A stretch of DNA of 13,475 nucleotides, from assembly GCA_013001365.1 (NCBI GenBank), contig JABDMQ010000386.1:1-13475 (forward strand). The letters run 5' to 3'. The translations under genes and the position numbers were made by a program. Shown in pieces: positions 1 to 8,363 of the stretch (the first letter of the stretch is position 1; each line of letters starts with the position of its first letter). Below the pieces are notes generated by a model. That model was not told the DNA's origin. It saw only the letters and a program-made list of their open reading frames with translations, and did no database searches. The DNA is from Flavobacteriaceae bacterium (GTDB lineage Bacteria; Bacteroidota; Bacteroidia; Flavobacteriales; Flavobacteriaceae).

Positions 1-876
1 TATAGTGGATTAGAAGGCAGGTTATCAGCAAGATATTTCCTTTCTGAAGACCTGTCAATTAAGGCGAGTTACAATAATACCTTTCAATACATCCATACAT
101 TATCGACCAACACGACCGTTTCGCCAACAGATACATGGAAATTGTCGGATAAGAACATCGAACCTCAAAGAGCTCAGCAATTTGCATTCGGGATTTACAA
201 GAATTTCGAGGAAAACATGTATGAGATCAGCCTTGAAAGTTATTATAAGACCTATGACAATATCCTGGATTATAAGGTCGGCGCCCAATTGTTATTGAAT
301 GAAAGCCTTGAAACAGAAGTCTTACAAGGTGAAGGTAGGTCTTACGGCATAGAATTCTTGGTAAAGAAGAATAGAGGAGAATGGAATGGATGGTTAGGAT
401 ATACCTATTCGAGGACTCAGTTGAAACTTGATAGTATGTTCCCTGAAGAGCGTGTTAATGGTGGTGATTATTTCCCTGCTAATTATGATAAACCTCATGA
501 TTTCAGTGCCGTGATCAATTATAAGTTGACAGAGCGATTCAGTTTTTCGGGTAATTTTTCATATCAAACGGGAAGACCTATAACCTATCCTATAGGCACC
601 TATCAATTCAATGGGGCAGAATACACCTTATACAGTGATAGGAATCAATTCCGAATTCCGGATTATTATAGGTTGGATGTTGGTTTCAATTATGAAGGAA
701 ATCACAGGATCAAGAAATTTGTACATAGTTTCTGGAACTTGTCCATTTACAATGTGTTAGGTAGAAACAATCCTTATTCTGTATTTTTTGTTACGGAAGA
801 AGGCCAGGTTAAGGCTTACCAGAGTTCTATTTTCTCAATTCCTATACCAACGCTTACATTTAATTTCAAGTTCTAG
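1..876 (+). CDS. TonB-dependent outer-membrane receptor, C-terminal part (5' end outside window)
   Basis: The reading frame is open from the first base to a TAG at 874-876, giving the last 291 residues of a larger protein. The 5' end lies upstream of the window, so the internal TTG at 142 is not a real start. The visible part has the alternating polar/aromatic strands of an outer-membrane beta-barrel, for example GRSYGIEFLVKK, WNGWLGYTYSRTQL and FSFSGNFSYQTGRPITYP. It ends in a phenylalanine (TLTFNFKF), the usual last-strand signal for outer-membrane insertion. The phrases GIEFLVKK, 'YDKPHDF' and the late NVLGRNNPYSVFF segment are typical of Bacteroidetes TonB-dependent receptors that carry an N-terminal carboxypeptidase-regulatory-like domain. 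The plug and TonB box are not visible. The next gene, a DUF4249 lipoprotein, starts on the very next base, which suggests translational coupling and a joint outer-membrane complex. The imported substrate is unknown. Confidence 0.9.
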   Translation, partial: YSGLEGRLSARYFLSEDLSIKASYNNTFQYIHTLSTNTTVSPTDTWKLSDKNIEPQRAQQFAFGIYKNFEENMYEISLESYYKTYDNILDYKVGAQLLLNESLETEVLQGEGRSYGIEFLVKKNRGEWNGWLGYTYSRTQLKLDSMFPEERVNGGDYFPANYDKPHDFSAVINYKLTERFSFSGNFSYQTGRPITYPIGTYQFNGAEYTLYSDRNQFRIPDYYRLDVGFNYEGNHRIKKFVHSFWNLSIYNVLGRNNPYSVFFVTEEGQVKAYQSSIFSIPIPTLTFNFKF

Positions 877-2103
877 ATGAGACGGTTCAAGACATATGGT
901 TTTATATTGATTCTTATGGCGTTATATGGATGTGTCGAAGAGATAGACCTTAGAACTGAGATTCAAGAAGAGTATGAAAGTGCTTTGGTAATCGAGGCGA
1001 CCTTAACCAATGAGATGAAGAATCAAGTCATTTTGCTTTCAAGAGTTTACCTTCTTGAGGAAGAAGGACCTTCACCAGAATTCAACGCTCAAGTAAGGGT
1101 GCTAGATGGCAATGGTAATTCTTATCAGTTCCAGCAGGTGTTTCCGGGAAGATATGAATCCGAATCAATTTTTGCAGCACAGCCTAACACAGTCTATGAA
1201 TTGGAGATCAATACTAGCGATGGCGGTAGTTATGGTTCTTCGATGGAGGAGCTCACGAATGAAACTCAAATAAACGACCTATATGTAGAACGAGATTTCA
1301 ATGAAAACAATGAGGAAGGCGTTTCCATATATGTTGATAGTTTTGATCCAACGGGAAACTCATTATTCTACAGATATACTTATGAAGAGACCTTCAAGAT
1401 CATTGCTCCGGATTATAGTCCAGAAGATATGGAATATGAATACATATACGGCAATCCAGACAATCCTACTGAAATTACAGGAGTATTATATTTTCTGGTC
1501 CAAAAAGAAGAGCAGCAGCAAATTTGCTTTGCAACTGTCGCTTCAGAAGATATTATAATCTCATCTACAAATGACCTTAACGAAGACAGTATAAACAGAT
1601 TTCGGGTTCGTTTCTTAGGTAGGGACAACCCGATAATTTCCCATCGATACAGTATTTTGGTGAAGCAATATGTGCAATCCCCTGAAGCCTTTGAGTATTA
1701 TAAGACCTTAAAGGAGTTTTCAGATTCAGATAACTTGCTTTCACAGTCCCAGCCAGGATTCTTGAATGGCAATGTGTTTTCTGAGAGCGATCAGGAAGAA
1801 AAAGTAATAGGATTTTTTCAAGTTTCATCAGTTGATGAAAAACGAGTGTATTTTAACTATGCTGATCTGTTTCCTGGGGATGTATTGCCACCTTATTTCC
1901 AGAGTTGTGTTCCATTTGCGCCATTAGAATCTAGGCCAGGACCGACATTTCCACTTGCTAATGCTTTGGACCTTGGAAATAAATATCTTGAACCTAACGA
2001 GGATCCATTGCCTGATGAAGGGTCATATTATTTAGTGGCTCCAACTTGTGGGAATTGTACAGTAATAGGGAACAATTTTCCACCTGATTTTTGGGAAGAA
2101 TAA
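877..2103 (+). CDS. DUF4249 family lipoprotein (first copy)
   Basis: This 408-residue lipoprotein belongs to DUF4249, a Bacteroidetes family commonly found beside TonB-dependent receptors and without an assigned biochemical role. It has a short basic N-terminus, a hydrophobic stretch and a lipobox ending at Cys19 (ALYGC). Acidic residues follow (VEEIDL), compatible with export to the cell surface. Family-typical segments are LVIEATLTNE, the LSRVYLLEEEGP motif, the FRVRFLGRDN block and the cysteine-containing tail APTCGNCTVIG ending in PDFWEE. Cysteines in ICFATV, FQSC and CGNC are also present in the paralogue at 3861-5135 and may form disulfides. The ATG directly follows the receptor stop with no gap, so translation is probably coupled. 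A role as a surface partner of the receptor is inferred from position only. Confidence 0.88.
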   Translation: MRRFKTYGFILILMALYGCVEEIDLRTEIQEEYESALVIEATLTNEMKNQVILLSRVYLLEEEGPSPEFNAQVRVLDGNGNSYQFQQVFPGRYESESIFAAQPNTVYELEINTSDGGSYGSSMEELTNETQINDLYVERDFNENNEEGVSIYVDSFDPTGNSLFYRYTYEETFKIIAPDYSPEDMEYEYIYGNPDNPTEITGVLYFLVQKEEQQQICFATVASEDIIISSTNDLNEDSINRFRVRFLGRDNPIISHRYSILVKQYVQSPEAFEYYKTLKEFSDSDNLLSQSQPGFLNGNVFSESDQEEKVIGFFQVSSVDEKRVYFNYADLFPGDVLPPYFQSCVPFAPLESRPGPTFPLANALDLGNKYLEPNEDPLPDEGSYYLVAPTCGNCTVIGNNFPPDFWEE

Positions 2104-2106
2104 GTT

Positions 2107-3864
2107 ATGATGATGAAGAATATATATATACTTACAGCCTTTTTTCTGACCTTTGCTTTCAAAACCATGCATGGTCAATATGTCTTGAAGAACATTGATG
2201 ATGTAACCTGGTACATTAATATCCCGCAGGAGGACATTTACCTTCATTATAATTCTGTTTTCATGCTTACTGGGGAAACTCTTCATTACAAGGTTTATTG
2301 CAAGAATGCCAATACCAAGGAATTGTCGAACAATAGCAAGATCGCCTACGTTAAGTTAGTTGGTAAGGAAGGATTGGTATTCGAGCATAAAATCAGATTG
2401 GCGAATGGTTCTGGCAAAGGTGATTTTTTTGTCCCACCTTCAATAAGAAGTGGTAATTATAAGCTTATTGCCTATACGCGCTGGATGACCAATGGATCAA
2501 GAGACGATTTCTTTCAAGCTGATCTAAGCATAATTAATCCTTATGCCAATATTACTTTTGATGAGAATGCGGTAGATATAGTAACTCAGAACGTTTTTCA
2601 GCCTAAGGAATCTGATAAGTTGGATTTGGTATTAGATGCTGATGCTTATGACAAAAGACAAGCAGTTAATATTTCATTGATTGCTAAGGAAGGATCTGCG
2701 ATTGGTGGTGTTTATTCGCTTTCGATCAATAAGAAAGAAGACTTTATAAATGATGATGGAAAATTGACCACTATTGCATTTCAAGAAGCTTTGAAAGATA
2801 ATAGGGTTAGTAGCACTCGTAAGATCGGAGAGATCATTAATCTTCCCGAATTCAAGGGCGAAATGCTCTCAGGCATGGTAGTTGACAACCAAACCGGGCA
2901 GCCTGTTTCGGGTCAAGAAGTGGCCCTTTCAATATTGAGCAAAGAAGCATATCAGGATATCGTAAGGACGAACGAGAATGGAATCTTTTATTTCCAATTA
3001 TTGAATGAGTATAGCACTCCAAAGGCTTTAATTCAAGTGTTGAATGACCAACCATCCGATTTTAAATTAACTATCAATGATGCCAGCATTCGAGAATTTT
3101 CTGATCTGCAATTCAAGGAAATCAAACTTCACCCTAAACATAAGGATGCTATTATAGCAAGAAGCATACATAACCAAATTGAGAATGGATATGCAAATGT
3201 TAAGCAAGACAAAATAATAAAACGAGAATATGGTGAGCTTTTCTATGGAAACCCAATAAGAACCTATGTGCTTGATGATTACAAGCGATTCTCTACTATA
3301 GCCAAGACCTTAGAAGAAGTTGTAGATGATGTATATCACGAAAGGAAGGGTGGTAAACAAAGGTTCATTAATGTTAGAGAAAGAGAAACAGATCCATATT
3401 ATGAAGTTGATATCCTCCCTCTTATTGTTGTAGATGGAGCCACGGTGCAAGATCACGAAAGTATTTTGTATTTCGATGCTAATAAGGTGGAGTCCATAAG
3501 TGTTTTAAGGGATGAGTATTATTACGATAAGCGTGTTTATCAAGGCGTTTTGATGATCAATACGTTTGATGGTGATTACTACAACAATCTTCAGGGTGAG
3601 CATATTCAGCTGATTGACCTTAAAAGTCCACAGCAGGACAAAGATTATTTTTATCAGGATTATGATCTACAAAGCAAATCAGCTGATCGAATTCCTGATT
3701 ACAGAACTCAGTTATTATGGGAGCCGAATATTTCACTGACTGGTGAAAGACTAAGAATAAGATTCTTCACTTCAGATGTTCGAGGAACGTTTGAAGTATC
3801 ATTGGAAGGATTCGATAAAGATGGAAAACCGGTTTCTATAAAGAAATATTTCAAGGTTGAATGA
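2107..3864 (+). CDS. Secreted protein with MG2-like, carboxypeptidase-regulatory-like and TonB-plug-like segments
   Basis: This 585-residue protein starts three bases after the preceding stop. Three ATG codons in a row (2107, 2110, 2113) leave the exact start open. A signal peptide covers about residues 1-23 (FAFKTMHG, then QYVLKN). Residues about 45-145 resemble a macroglobulin MG2 domain (GETLHYKVYC, then RSGNYKLIAYTRWM). Residues about 250-325 look like a carboxypeptidase-regulatory Ig-like fold (GMVVDNQTGQPVSGQEV, then TNENGIFYFQL). Residues about 436-490 closely follow the TonB-receptor plug pattern (LPLIVVDGATV, VESISVLRD, YQGVLMINTFDG). The tail DYRTQLLWEPN, FFTSDVRGTFEVSLEGF is common in Bacteroidetes MG2 proteins. 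There is no C-terminal barrel and no lipobox. It is probably periplasmic or associated with the outer membrane and may help the adjacent receptor. The domain calls are by eye, and the function is unknown. Confidence 0.8.
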   Translation: MMMKNIYILTAFFLTFAFKTMHGQYVLKNIDDVTWYINIPQEDIYLHYNSVFMLTGETLHYKVYCKNANTKELSNNSKIAYVKLVGKEGLVFEHKIRLANGSGKGDFFVPPSIRSGNYKLIAYTRWMTNGSRDDFFQADLSIINPYANITFDENAVDIVTQNVFQPKESDKLDLVLDADAYDKRQAVNISLIAKEGSAIGGVYSLSINKKEDFINDDGKLTTIAFQEALKDNRVSSTRKIGEIINLPEFKGEMLSGMVVDNQTGQPVSGQEVALSILSKEAYQDIVRTNENGIFYFQLLNEYSTPKALIQVLNDQPSDFKLTINDASIREFSDLQFKEIKLHPKHKDAIIARSIHNQIENGYANVKQDKIIKREYGELFYGNPIRTYVLDDYKRFSTIAKTLEEVVDDVYHERKGGKQRFINVRERETDPYYEVDILPLIVVDGATVQDHESILYFDANKVESISVLRDEYYYDKRVYQGVLMINTFDGDYYNNLQGEHIQLIDLKSPQQDKDYFYQDYDLQSKSADRIPDYRTQLLWEPNISLTGERLRIRFFTSDVRGTFEVSLEGFDKDGKPVSIKKYFKVE

Positions 3865-5135
3865 TGCCTTCAATCAAATACTACATACAATCAATTTGTG
3901 TATTGCTGCTATGTTTTAGTTGTGTAGAAGAAATACCACTTGAATCAGAATCTGAAATCACTAATTACTTGGTCATTGAAGCTACTATAACTGATCAGTT
4001 AGTTAAACAGAGGGTGCAACTTTCAAGAACTTATGGGCTTGAAGAAGAAGGCCCACAACCTGAATCCAATGCAACGATCAACGTGAATGTGAGTAATGGG
4101 GTTGAATATGAATTCGAAGAAACAAATCCTGGAATTTACGAATCCATTAGTGAGTTCCGTGCTTTGGAAGATCTGGACTATAGCATGCAGATCATTACAA
4201 ATAGTGGTACTATTTATAGTTCTGGACTGGAAAAGTTAACACCAGTATCTCCAATAAATAATCTATATGTAGAAAGAGGTTTTGATGAAAATGGTCTCGA
4301 AGGAGTTTCTATTTTCGTCGATACTTTCAATTCAGATGAAAATTCGTTGAATTACCGTTATGAATATGAGGAAACTTATAAGATCATCGCACCATTGTAC
4401 TCTCCACAAGAATTGGTGATCTTGAATGACGATTTTGACTACCCGCCAAATTTCTTCGCAGGCGACACAGTAGAGGATATCATGGACTTTTTCTTCTTGC
4501 TTCAAAATAGGCCAGAACAGGAGCAGATTTGTTACAATACCGTTCTGTCAGACGAAATTATTCTTGCAAGCACTGAAGAACTGACAAATAACGATATAGA
4601 TAAGTTCAGGGTGAGGTTCATTGGAAGAAACAATTATATAATGTCGCATCGCTATTCTATAATTGTGCGCCAATACGTGCAATCACAGGAAGCTTTTGAA
4701 TACTATCGTACGCTATCGGATTTTTCACTATCGGAAAGTGTTTTCTCCGAAAACCAACTTGGGTTCTTAGAAGGCAATGTCTTTTCGGTCTCGAATCCTG
4801 ACGAAAAGGTCATTGGACTTTTTCAAGTCTCGTCGGTGAGTGAAGAACGCGTGTATTTCAATTATTCAGATCTCTTTCCTGGTGAAGTTCTTCCACCTTA
4901 TGCCAATTCGTGTGATGATTTCTTTACTCCTATACTTCTTAAGGAGGATTTCTTCCATAATATAATAGGTTCTCCTGTAATCGATATGCTTAATCAAGGA
5001 TTTCAGTTCTATGACCTAACTCTTAGCATGGACTTCAATCCCTTCTCAGTTACACCATATGTCTTGGTTTTAGAATCGTGTGGCGACTGTACTGTTCTAG
5101 GAGAAAATGTAGTACCCGATTTCTGGGAAGAATGA
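3861..5135 (+). CDS. DUF4249 family lipoprotein (second copy, paralogue)
   Basis: This 424-residue lipoprotein is a clear paralogue of the protein at 877-2103. Its ATG overlaps the preceding stop (ATGA at 3861-3864); a second ATG lies at 3864. The lipobox ends at Cys21 (LCFSC) and is followed by VEEIPLE, matching VEEIDL in the first copy. Residues 133-182 of both proteins align without a gap and are identical at 35 of 50 positions by my count (shared YRY, YEET, KIIAP). The FRVRF, SHRYSI, QYVQS, EAFEYY and VYFNY blocks and the SCGDCTVLG ... PDFWEE tail are also shared. It carries extra residues around 190-210 and before the tail. The role is unknown. By position it may partner either the receptor or the plug-like protein just upstream. 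Confidence 0.87.
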   Translation: MMPSIKYYIQSICVLLLCFSCVEEIPLESESEITNYLVIEATITDQLVKQRVQLSRTYGLEEEGPQPESNATINVNVSNGVEYEFEETNPGIYESISEFRALEDLDYSMQIITNSGTIYSSGLEKLTPVSPINNLYVERGFDENGLEGVSIFVDTFNSDENSLNYRYEYEETYKIIAPLYSPQELVILNDDFDYPPNFFAGDTVEDIMDFFFLLQNRPEQEQICYNTVLSDEIILASTEELTNNDIDKFRVRFIGRNNYIMSHRYSIIVRQYVQSQEAFEYYRTLSDFSLSESVFSENQLGFLEGNVFSVSNPDEKVIGLFQVSSVSEERVYFNYSDLFPGEVLPPYANSCDDFFTPILLKEDFFHNIIGSPVIDMLNQGFQFYDLTLSMDFNPFSVTPYVLVLESCGDCTVLGENVVPDFWEE

Positions 5136-5272
5136 GTTAAACTCGATTTCTCACAGTAAATCTATGTCATTGATCTATAGTTAAGTACCAAATTCGAAAA
5201 ATCTGCAACATAACATATCCCATACAAAGTTCGTATATTGCCAATACATAGTCGATGTGCAATATCTATCTT
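5136..5272 (+). promoter_or_regulatory. Intergenic gap, presumed transcription boundary and regulator promoter
   Basis: This 137-base gap separates the receptor/DUF4249 cluster from the regulator, while genes within the cluster are separated by three bases or less. That makes a new transcript here likely. TATATTGC at 5234-5241 weakly resembles the Bacteroidetes -7 box (TAnnTTTG), but I found no convincing -33 TTTG at the right distance. No GC-rich hairpin with a T-run follows the stop at 5135. The call rests on position only. Confidence 0.3.
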
Positions 5273-8077
5273 ATGCCGAAAAGGTCACTATATACTTGCC
5301 TTTTATTCTTTGTAACGCTAATTAATAGCTATACACAAGAATTACCTACAATTCAGGCATTTACTCCAAGAACGTATGGGGCCGAACACCAAAACTGGGC
5401 CATTTCCCAATCAGCCGAAGATTATATTTATGTTGCTAATAATAAAGGATTATTAGAGTTTGATGGCGCCAAATGGCAATTATATCCATCACCTAATGAA
5501 ACCATTTTACGGTCAGTGGCTGTAATTGGCAATAAGGTGTTTACAGGATGTTATATGGAATTTGGTTATTGGGTGAAGAACGAATTCGGAAATCTGGATT
5601 ACACATCTCTCAAACCATTGTTAAAAGAGAAGATGGTGGAGGACGAACAAATTTGGAAAATCATTCCACTGGACAATTGGATTGTCTTTCAGTCATTCAA
5701 TAGGATCTATCTATTTAACACGATATCTGATGAATTCAAGATAATTGAATCCAATACAACGATTACAAAAATGTATTTGGTAGATAATACCATCATGTTT
5801 CAGAAACTCGGTGACGGTATATACAAAATTGAGAATGGAGAAGAGAAGTTGGTAACTTCTAATGAACTTATAAGAAATGAAACGATCGTAAATGTATTCA
5901 GCTTTAATGGGGATTATCTTGTCCAGACAGAAAGCAAGGGCTTTTATGTCTTGTCTGGGAATGATTTGAAAACTTGGGATATTCAGGCAAAAGAATTGTT
6001 GAGTAGTGTGAATGTTTACAATAGCATAAAATTACGGGATGGCGGCTATATGTTGGGAACAATATCTAATGGGATCATTCATCTCACAAATGATGGCGAG
6101 CTAAATTATATGATCGATCAAGAAATTGGTTTGAGCAATAATACCGTGTTATCCCTCTTTGAAGACAAAGATCAAAATATTTGGCTTGGACTTGACAACG
6201 GTATTGATTGTATTAATATGAAATCACAGTTCAAGGTCTATCGAAATAAAGGAGGGAAGTTAGGAACAGTTTATTCCTCGATTTATTTCAATGACAAGCT
6301 TTATTTAGGCACCAATCAAGGATTGTTCTTTAAAGATTTTAAGGACGATAATTTTCAAATTGTGGAAGGAACACAAGGACAGGTCTGGAGTTTGAAATCT
6401 TATGATGATACGTTGTTTTGTTGTCATAATAAAGGAACTTTTGTTATTGAGGGTAATAATGCCAAATTGATTTCAAGATTTCCAGGAACTTGGGATATTA
6501 AAGCCGTCCCGAGTAATCCTGATCTCCTGTTGCAAGGAAAATATGAAGGATTGACATTGCTAGAAAAAAATAACGATCAATGGCAATTCAAGAATTCGGT
6601 AGAGGGGTTTGTCAATTCCGCGAAGTTCTTTGAACTCGGCCCTAACAACTCCATTTTCGTAAGCCATGAATATCGAGGCGTTTTCAAATTGCAAATAAAT
6701 AACGAATTCAATAATGCACTAAGCGTAAACAAGATTCTTGAATTGCCAAAATCTCTTTATGCCAGTTTAATAAAATATAACGACGACTATTTATATGCTT
6801 ATAGGGAAGGTGTTTTTAAATATAATATCGCATTAAACGAATTCAGGAAAGACTCTATTTTGAGCGCCGTTTTCAATGATGCTAGTTATTCGTCCGGAAG
6901 AATGATTCTTGATATAAAAAACAATAGATTTTGGAGCTTTGCTAATAACGGGATAAGTTATATCGGACCTGGAAAATTAAGCAATCAACCAGAAATGAAT
7001 AAAATCGCCATTCCAGAATTCCTTAGGAATGGCATGACAGGCTATGAGAACATTACTAATTTAAAGGACCAGACCTATCTTTTAGGAGCAACAGATGGGT
7101 ATGTGATACTTGATTTAAATGAGGTTGACGCGAAAGAATATTCGGTTAGGATTACTTCAATAAACAAAGGATCTTATGGGTTGATCGAAAATGCTATTGA
7201 TTTGACAACAGATTCAGAAATACCGAATACCGAAAACAGCTTGGAGTTTTCATATAGCGTTACGGAGTACCAGAAATTCTCTGAGACAACTTATAGGTAT
7301 CAACTTAAAGGTATGCACGACGATTGGTCAGAATGGTCAACCACACCCTCAGTGTCGTTCAATAATCTTCCATTTGGAGACTATACTTTCAATGTCGAAG
7401 CAAGGGTTGGAAATAAACAAGTAAGTAATGCTGCAACGTTTCAATTTCGGATTAATCGTCCATGGTACTTATCAAACCTTATGATTGCACTTTATGTCCT
7501 TGCTACCTTAATTCTAGTATTCATAACGCATATGCTTTATAGGCGTCATTACAGGAAAAAGCAAGAAAAAGTATTATTGGAAACCAAAAGGCAACTCGAA
7601 TTAAAGAATTTAGAGAATGAACAGCAACTAATGCAATTCAAGAACGAAAGCCTAAAGCAAGACATCGAGAGCAAGAATAGGGAATTGGCCATATCAACAA
7701 TGAGTCTTATAAAGAAAAACGAATTCCTTAACAACCTGAAAGAAGAGCTAAAGAACAAGGATAATGACCAAGGATTGAACTCAGTTGTAAAGATAATTGA
7801 TAAGAATCTAAACAATACAGATGATTGGAAGTTCTTTCAAGAAGCCTTCAACAATGCTGATAAAGATTTCTTGAAGAAGGTTAAGAACATACATCCTTCA
7901 TTAACGCCTAATGACCTTAAATTATGTGCATACCTTAGGTTGAATCTGTCCTCAAAGGAAATAGCACCACTACTTAACATATCTCCTAGGAGTGTTGAGG
8001 TAAAGAGGTATCGACTAAGAAAAAAGATGCAATTAGAACATGAAACTAGCTTAACAAATTATATCCTTGAGTTATAG
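5273..8077 (+). CDS. Membrane-spanning one-component regulator: beta-propeller, Y_Y_Y domain, LuxR-type HTH
   Basis: This is a probable carbohydrate-responsive transcription regulator in the inner membrane. Residue numbers count from the upstream ATG at 5255. I prefer the ATG at 5273 (MPKRSLYTCLLFFV) because it gives a compact signal peptide; the 5255 start adds six residues. Residues about 40-640 form repeated propeller blades, starting near W48 (ISQSAEDYIYVANNKGLLEF), with a reg_prop-type repeat at about 298-318 (LSLFEDKDQNIWLGLDNGI). Residues about 661-733 are a Y_Y_Y domain (YRYQLKGMHDDWSEW, LPFGDYTFNVEA). A single membrane helix lies at about 741-762, followed by a charged coiled coil to about 830. 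Residues 883 onward are a LuxR/GerE-type HTH (LSSKEIAPLLNISPRSVEV). No histidine-kinase, receiver or ATPase motif is visible, so signalling is probably by direct conformational change. It lies upstream of, and codirectional with, the glycan operon it probably controls. Confidence 0.88.
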   Translation: MPKRSLYTCLLFFVTLINSYTQELPTIQAFTPRTYGAEHQNWAISQSAEDYIYVANNKGLLEFDGAKWQLYPSPNETILRSVAVIGNKVFTGCYMEFGYWVKNEFGNLDYTSLKPLLKEKMVEDEQIWKIIPLDNWIVFQSFNRIYLFNTISDEFKIIESNTTITKMYLVDNTIMFQKLGDGIYKIENGEEKLVTSNELIRNETIVNVFSFNGDYLVQTESKGFYVLSGNDLKTWDIQAKELLSSVNVYNSIKLRDGGYMLGTISNGIIHLTNDGELNYMIDQEIGLSNNTVLSLFEDKDQNIWLGLDNGIDCINMKSQFKVYRNKGGKLGTVYSSIYFNDKLYLGTNQGLFFKDFKDDNFQIVEGTQGQVWSLKSYDDTLFCCHNKGTFVIEGNNAKLISRFPGTWDIKAVPSNPDLLLQGKYEGLTLLEKNNDQWQFKNSVEGFVNSAKFFELGPNNSIFVSHEYRGVFKLQINNEFNNALSVNKILELPKSLYASLIKYNDDYLYAYREGVFKYNIALNEFRKDSILSAVFNDASYSSGRMILDIKNNRFWSFANNGISYIGPGKLSNQPEMNKIAIPEFLRNGMTGYENITNLKDQTYLLGATDGYVILDLNEVDAKEYSVRITSINKGSYGLIENAIDLTTDSEIPNTENSLEFSYSVTEYQKFSETTYRYQLKGMHDDWSEWSTTPSVSFNNLPFGDYTFNVEARVGNKQVSNAATFQFRINRPWYLSNLMIALYVLATLILVFITHMLYRRHYRKKQEKVLLETKRQLELKNLENEQQLMQFKNESLKQDIESKNRELAISTMSLIKKNEFLNNLKEELKNKDNDQGLNSVVKIIDKNLNNTDDWKFFQEAFNNADKDFLKKVKNIHPSLTPNDLKLCAYLRLNLSSKEIAPLLNISPRSVEVKRYRLRKKMQLEHETSLTNYILEL

Positions 8078-8201
8078 AGGTACTACATATCCTTCAATCA
8101 CCTATACTTTACCACAACATTTTATAAATAGCAATTAAATACCTAGAATATTTTTTATGTTTATTGTAGGGAAATCGTAGGTTAACTTGTTGTTTATTGC
8201 G

Positions 8202-8226
8202 AATTTGTTAAAAATTAATGCAAATT
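8202..8226. repeat. Imperfect inverted repeat AATTTG ... CAAATT
   Basis: AATTTG (8202-8207) and CAAATT (8221-8226) are perfect inverted copies. Inside them TTAA (8208-8211) can pair with TTAA (8215-8218) around an AAA loop, leaving a TG bulge on the 3' side. It is AT-only apart from the G/C pair and has no T-tract, so a terminator is unlikely. It could be an operator, or chance in AT-rich DNA. Confidence 0.25.
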
Positions 8227-8296
8227 ATTATTCTGTATGTTTTTTGTAGAGGTATATTTTATCAAGTAAACAAAACTTAACATTATATTTACATTC

Positions 8297-8326
8297 ATGA
8301 ATTCATAATCTTGTTATAATGATCAT
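8297..8326. promoter_or_regulatory. Pair of ATGA/TCAT palindromes, candidate operator
   Basis: ATGAATTCAT (8297-8306) is a perfect 10-bp palindrome and ATGATCAT (8319-8326) is a perfect 8-bp palindrome. They share the half-sites ATGA and TCAT, and their centres are 21 bp apart, about two helical turns. They sit about 80-105 bp upstream of the hydrolase-barrel start and just downstream of the -7-like TATATTTA. Binding by the LuxR-type regulator is inference only; short palindromes are common in AT-rich DNA. Confidence 0.3.
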
Positions 8327-8336
8327 GTATTCTGGA

Positions 8337-8363
8337 CAATCAATCCAAGCAAACCAATCAATC
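8337..8363 (+). repeat. Direct repeat CAATCAATC in G-poor leader
   Basis: CAATCAATC occurs at 8337-8345 and again at 8355-8363, an 18-bp period. Both copies lie in the presumed untranslated leader of the operon. The role is unknown; a low-complexity leader that stays unstructured is the simplest reading. Confidence 0.35.

Noticed and set aside
142..876. Reading frame beginning at a TTG codon as a separate 244-residue gene
   Set aside because: The frame stays open to base 1 and the upstream residues continue the barrel, so the TTG is internal to a receptor cut by the window edge.
5131..5145. GAGTTAAACTC inverted repeat at the end of the second DUF4249 gene as a terminator
   Set aside because: The stem would be only three to five pairs with almost no loop, it overlaps the stop codon and no T-run follows.
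7549..7815. Minus-strand open frame of 88 residues opposite the regulator's coiled coil
   Set aside because: It is the Phe/Leu/Ser-rich complement of the Lys/Glu/Asn-rich coiled coil, not a membrane protein gene.
7550..7900. Histidine-kinase domain after the membrane helix of the regulator
   Set aside because: The segment is only a coiled coil plus a spacer; no H-box, N-box or glycine-rich ATP-binding motif is visible.
8150..8157. T-run as terminator of the regulator gene
   Set aside because: No GC-rich hairpin precedes it, and T-runs are common in this AT-rich gap.
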